Shown piece by piece: positions 5,052-6,615 of a DNA stretch of 6,615 nt. The position numbers were made by a program, and so were the translations under genes. A model generated the notes under the pieces. It worked only from the letters and a program-made list of their open reading frames with translations. It was not told where the DNA came from and did no database searches. Position 1 is the stretch's first letter. Each line of letters starts with the position of its first letter. This stretch comes from Actinomycetota bacterium (lineage in GTDB: Bacteria > Actinomycetota > Thermoleophilia > UBA2241): contig PKYM01000186.1 of NCBI GenBank assembly GCA_003132645.1, forward strand, positions 15,755 through 22,369, written 5' to 3'.

Positions 5052-5534
5052 ATGAAGAAGAGGACACTGGTGATCGCACTGGCGGCGGTTGTCGTAGCGC
5101 TGTTGGTCGCCTCGGTGGCCTGGGCTGCGACCCAAGGTCGTACTGGCGGCTCTGCAAAGACGGGAACCGGGCCGCGTAGTGCGGCCGCCTGGTGCGGCGC
5201 TCTTGCCAGCGACCCGGCGGCCTGGAAGGACATGCAGGCCCTGCGCACGCAGCACATGGCCGACATGAAGGCGTGGCTCAACACCTACGGTCAGGAACCG
5301 AGCAGCCCCGACGCCCAGGCGGCGCTGGCGAAACTGCGCTCGGAGCACTGGAACGACATGCTCGCGCTGATGAAGAAGTACGGCGTGAGCGCTCGCAACG
5401 GCGCCGGGCCGGGCATGATGGACGGCGGCAGTTCCAGCAGCGGCTGGAACATGATGGGCGGCACCGGCTCCAGCTCAGGCGCGGGCATGATGGGAGGCGC
5501 CGGGTACGGCTCAGGTATGATGGGCGGCCTCTGA
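5052..5534 (+). CDS. Secreted methionine-rich protein with GMMGG-type repeats
   Basis: This 160-residue exported protein has no family name I recognise. Residues 1-25 form a Sec signal peptide: KKR, a long Ala/Val/Leu core, then SVAWA before the likely cut. The mature region has a single Cys48. It then has two related helical segments, LRTQHMADMKAWLNTYG (64-80) and LRSEHWNDMLALMKKYG (95-111), sharing LRxxHxxDM and YG. The tail (116-160) is Gly/Ser/Met-rich with four Met pairs at 122-123, 134-135, 146-147 and 156-157, three of them followed by GG. His, Asp and Met spacing plus Met pairs suggest binding of Cu(I), Ag(I) or another soft metal outside the membrane; this is inference. The gene diverges from a two-component system whose sensor loop carries the same Met-pair motif. 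The start is set by AGAGGAG eight bases upstream; an earlier in-frame ATG at 4821 is antisense to the regulator and is rejected. Confidence 0.85.
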   Translation: MKKRTLVIALAAVVVALLVASVAWAATQGRTGGSAKTGTGPRSAAAWCGALASDPAAWKDMQALRTQHMADMKAWLNTYGQEPSSPDAQAALAKLRSEHWNDMLALMKKYGVSARNGAGPGMMDGGSSSSGWNMMGGTGSSSGAGMMGGAGYGSGMMGGL

Positions 5535-5727
5535 GCCGATACGCCAGGAACTGGAAGCGGAGCGCATAGCCGAACCGGAGCCGCGGCACATTTCGTTTTT
5601 GGCTTGACGGCCGCAGCGAGTTGGCATGCCAGCTCAAAGGCGGGCCGTGACGGCGGAGCGATCGGGTAGGCGACCGGACATCAGAAGCGATTCAATTGCA
5701 GGGAGAACGTTGTAGTAGTGACAACGT
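5535..5727. other. Intergenic stretch after the Met-rich gene
   Basis: No coding signal is seen on either strand. It holds a TTTTT run at 5596-5600 without a strong preceding hairpin, an 18-base near-palindrome at 5618-5635, and a hairpin at 5706-5728 abutting the tRNA remnant. It is locally richer in A/T around 5590-5600 and 5680-5728 than the flanking genes. Confidence 0.45.
5618..5635. repeat. 18-base near-perfect palindrome, operator-like
   Basis: GAGTTGGCATGCCAGCTC is self-complementary with one G-T mismatch pair. Its core TGGCATGCCA is a perfect 10-base palindrome. The size and two-fold symmetry fit a dimeric regulator's operator, but no promoter is evident beside it. Confidence 0.4.
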
Positions 5728-5728
5728 T
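5706..5728. repeat. Hairpin abutting the tRNA 3' remnant
   Basis: AACGTTGT (5706-5713) and ACAACGTT (5721-5728) are perfect 8-base inverted arms with a 7-base loop. Read on the minus strand it follows immediately after the CCA of the tRNA remnant, sharing one base. It could be the old tRNA terminator (though no T-run follows) or an integrase-binding inverted repeat. Confidence 0.5.
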
Positions 5729-5760
5729 GGTGCCCCCGGAAGGATTCGAACCTTCGACCT
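5728..5760 (-). pseudogene. tRNA 3'-end fragment, likely attachment-site remnant
   Basis: Read on the minus strand, in tRNA order: variable loop AGGTC (5760-5756), T-stem GAAGG (5755-5751), T-loop TTCGAAT (5750-5744), T-stem CCTTC (5743-5739), acceptor strand CGGGGGC (5738-5732), discriminator A and CCA (5731-5728). The T-stem pairs perfectly. Upstream there is no anticodon arm with U33, no D-arm (TAGCTCA) and no GCCCCCG acceptor partner, so only the 3' end is present. Such fragments are left where tyrosine-recombinase elements integrate into tRNA genes. The CGGGGGC acceptor resembles some actinobacterial tRNA-Arg genes, but the isotype is not determinable here. If this is an att site, the orientation puts the element, and the intact tRNA, at higher coordinates. 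Confidence 0.7.
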
Positions 5761-5790
5761 CGCGCTTCCGGTCAGCCTGTCGGGGCTGTA

Positions 5791-5810
5791 GGCGGACATC
5801 GGCGGATATC
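5791..5810 (+). repeat. Two tandem copies of a 10-mer
   Basis: GGCGGACATC is followed directly by GGCGGATATC, differing at one base, with a further GGC after them. They lie 30 bases inside the presumed element side of the tRNA remnant. They may be recombinase or excisionase sites, or slippage products. Confidence 0.4.
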
Positions 5811-5884
5811 GGCTGTTTGCGGGGAAAACGCCGAAGCGTCGTCGGGCGCTGTCGGCCCGTTTCGGGGCGTTCGGCGCTAGTTGC

Positions 5885-5903
5885 GAGTACAAATGGAGTA
5901 CAA
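5885..5903 (+). repeat. Direct repeat GAGTACAA, two copies 11 bases apart
   Basis: GAGTACAA occurs at 5885-5892 and 5896-5903, about one helical turn apart, so a protein bound to both would sit on one face. They end at the ribosome-binding site of the next gene. Being near the tRNA remnant, they resemble arm-type integrase repeats. Alternatively TACAAA at 5888 may act as a -10 element. Confidence 0.5.
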
Positions 5904-5908
5904 GGAGG
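5902..5908 (+). promoter_or_regulatory. Shine-Dalgarno deciding the ATG 5913 start
   Basis: AAGGAGG lies four bases before ATG 5913. It rules out the in-frame start near 5718, whose extra N-terminus (PPEGFEPSTS) is only the antisense translation of the tRNA T-arm. Confidence 0.75.
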
Positions 5909-5912
5909 AACC

Positions 5913-6254
5913 ATGAAGGCTAACCAGCACATGATGCGCCACTACTTCTTGACACCACCCACCCCGACGAGCGTCGACACCATCTACGTCGTTGACGCCG
6001 CCGACACCGAGAGCGCCGCCTACCTCGTCAGTCGCCTCGGCTGCGAACGCATAACCCGCAAGGTTGCCGAGCGCGTCGACCGCGCACACCGCCACACTGG
6101 CCGCGGCAGCGCTTGGGCCGGCTGCAAGAAAATCGGCTACGACGACAACGTGATCCTCGGCAGCGTCGACGCCACGCAGGATACCATCGACTTCTACCGC
6201 GAGCAGGACCGCGTCACTGCCGAAAACGTTGCTACCGTCCCCGGGGAGTGCTAG
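5913..6254 (+). CDS. Hypothetical protein, 113 residues, likely accessory
   Basis: I recognise no family. The protein begins MKANQHMMRHYFLTPPTPTS and is a small soluble protein without signal peptide or membrane segment. Middle segments TIYVVDAADTESAAYLVSRL (23-42) and ITRKVAERVDRAHRH (47-61) suggest a beta-alpha-helical start. There are three Cys (44, 71 and the final residue 113), an acidic C-terminal half (YDDN, DATQDTIDFYREQD) and a GEC terminus. Codon third positions are strongly G/C, so it is a real gene despite no known domain. It starts 153 bases from the tRNA remnant and ends 30 bases before a strong terminator, so it appears to be transcribed alone. Position right of a presumed att site suggests cargo of an integrated element, which is inference. 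Confidence 0.7.
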   Translation: MKANQHMMRHYFLTPPTPTSVDTIYVVDAADTESAAYLVSRLGCERITRKVAERVDRAHRHTGRGSAWAGCKKIGYDDNVILGSVDATQDTIDFYREQDRVTAENVATVPGEC

Positions 6255-6284
6255 GGTCCGTTCAGCCCCCACTTGCCAGGTAAT

Positions 6285-6322
6285 CCAAAGGCCCCGCGCC
6301 AGCGCTTCCGCGGGGCCTTTGG
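6285..6322. terminator. Bidirectional terminator, 14-bp perfect stem
   Basis: CCAAAGGCCCCGCG (6285-6298) pairs perfectly with CGCGGGGCCTTTGG (6309-6322) around a 10-base loop. It sits between two convergent genes, 30 bases from one stop and 12 from the other. The stem carries its own AAAGG/CCTTT base, so either strand ends in a short U-rich step. No long T-tract follows. Confidence 0.85.
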
Positions 6323-6333
6323 TGTCTCTAGGG

Positions 6334-6615
6334 TCAGGCGATCATGGCCTGCAAGCGCTCGCGCATCGCTGCCGTCTCGGCGTCCGCGCGATCGACGAGA
6401 TCGGGGAAGTGCTTCGTGATCGCCTTGAGCAGGTCCTCACTGATCTTGGTGCAGCGCCAAGCGAGATTCGGCGAGGCGTCGCGTCCGAGCCGCTCGAGCT
6501 CGGCGGCGAGCCAGAAAGCGCTGGCGACGGCCTGCGCGACTTGCTCATCGGGGTCGGCACCGGCGACGGGCGGGTCGATGCCGACGTAGGTTTCCGAGTG
6601 GCGGTCACGGTAGGC
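6334..6615 (-). CDS. C-terminal 93 residues of an unrecognised protein (open at right edge)
   Basis: An uninterrupted minus-strand frame enters from the right edge and stops at TGA 6336-6334. The visible part begins AYRDRHSETYVGIDPPVAGA and ends AAMRERLQAMIA. It is mostly helical and charged: DEQVAQAVASAFWLAAELER, then DASPNLAWRCTKISEDLLKA, then LVDRADAETAAMRERLQ. Third-position G/C is high, which supports real coding over the opposite strand. No start codon in this frame is needed inside the window, since the gene continues beyond it. There is no signal, membrane segment or known motif. It converges on the hypothetical protein gene across the shared terminator. If the tRNA remnant marks an integration, this gene is also element-borne. 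Confidence 0.65.
   Translation of the reverse strand, partial: AYRDRHSETYVGIDPPVAGADPDEQVAQAVASAFWLAAELERLGRDASPNLAWRCTKISEDLLKAITKHFPDLVDRADAETAAMRERLQAMIA

Noticed and set aside
5728..5815. Complete tRNA gene on the minus strand
   Set aside because: Only the 3' part folds. There is no anticodon loop with U33, no D-arm and no 5' acceptor strand GCCCCCG in the next 60 bases.
5718..5912. N-terminal extension of the 5913 gene beginning near 5718
   Set aside because: Its VPPEGFEPSTS translation is the well-known antisense shadow of a tRNA T-arm. A strong ribosome-binding site sits at 5902-5908 before ATG 5913.
1..6615. CRISPR array, insertion sequence or transposase
   Set aside because: No regularly spaced repeats, no terminal inverted repeats with target duplications and no transposase motif were seen on either strand.

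Overview
The window is GC-rich bacterial DNA with strong third-position G/C preference in the real genes. GTG starts, ATGA/GTGA gene overlaps, a probable leaderless response-regulator mRNA and an encoded CCA tail on a tRNA remnant all fit a high-GC actinobacterium. Thermoleophilia or a relative is my guess, not something I can show. The window looks like a patchwork with at least two visible discontinuities.

Layout, left to right. (1) 1-290, minus: the N-terminus of penicillin-binding protein 2 (mrdA), cut by the window edge. (2) 291-880: a gene-poor stretch with one possible 37-residue ORF, an orphan Shine-Dalgarno/ATG, small inverted repeats and an imperfect 60-bp duplication. (3) 881 to about 3204, minus: a tightly packed operon, read from high to low coordinates: a 5'-truncated XRE-cupin regulator, a double-SIS sugar-phosphate isomerase-like protein and a B3/B4-domain protein. 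(4) About 3204-4922, minus: an OmpR/PhoB-type response regulator overlapping a sensor histidine kinase. The kinase sequence stops just after its dimerisation/phosphoacceptor domain. Its ATPase domain is replaced by the out-of-frame remnant of the XRE-cupin gene. (5) 5052-5534, plus, divergent from the two-component genes: a secreted, methionine-rich 160-residue protein. Its GMMGG-type motifs also occur in the kinase's extracytoplasmic loop. (6) 5535-5912: an intergenic stretch with a palindrome, a hairpin and the 3' third of a tRNA gene (variable loop, T-arm, acceptor strand, CCA), which looks like an attachment-site remnant. (7) 5913-6254, plus: an unrecognised 113-residue protein. It converges across a 14-bp-stem terminator on (8) the C-terminal 93 residues of another unrecognised protein on the minus strand, open at the right edge.

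How it may work: the two-component pair and the divergent Met-rich secreted protein look like a sensing/response module, with copper or silver as the most reasonable ligand guess. The kinase as written could not autophosphorylate. The XRE-cupin/SIS/B3-B4 genes look like a self-contained metabolic operon with its own sensor-regulator, substrate unknown. The break near 3204 is the main point to resolve: it is either a real deletion/rearrangement that inactivated both genes or an assembly chimera. The tRNA remnant suggests that DNA right of about 5760 belongs to an integrated element.
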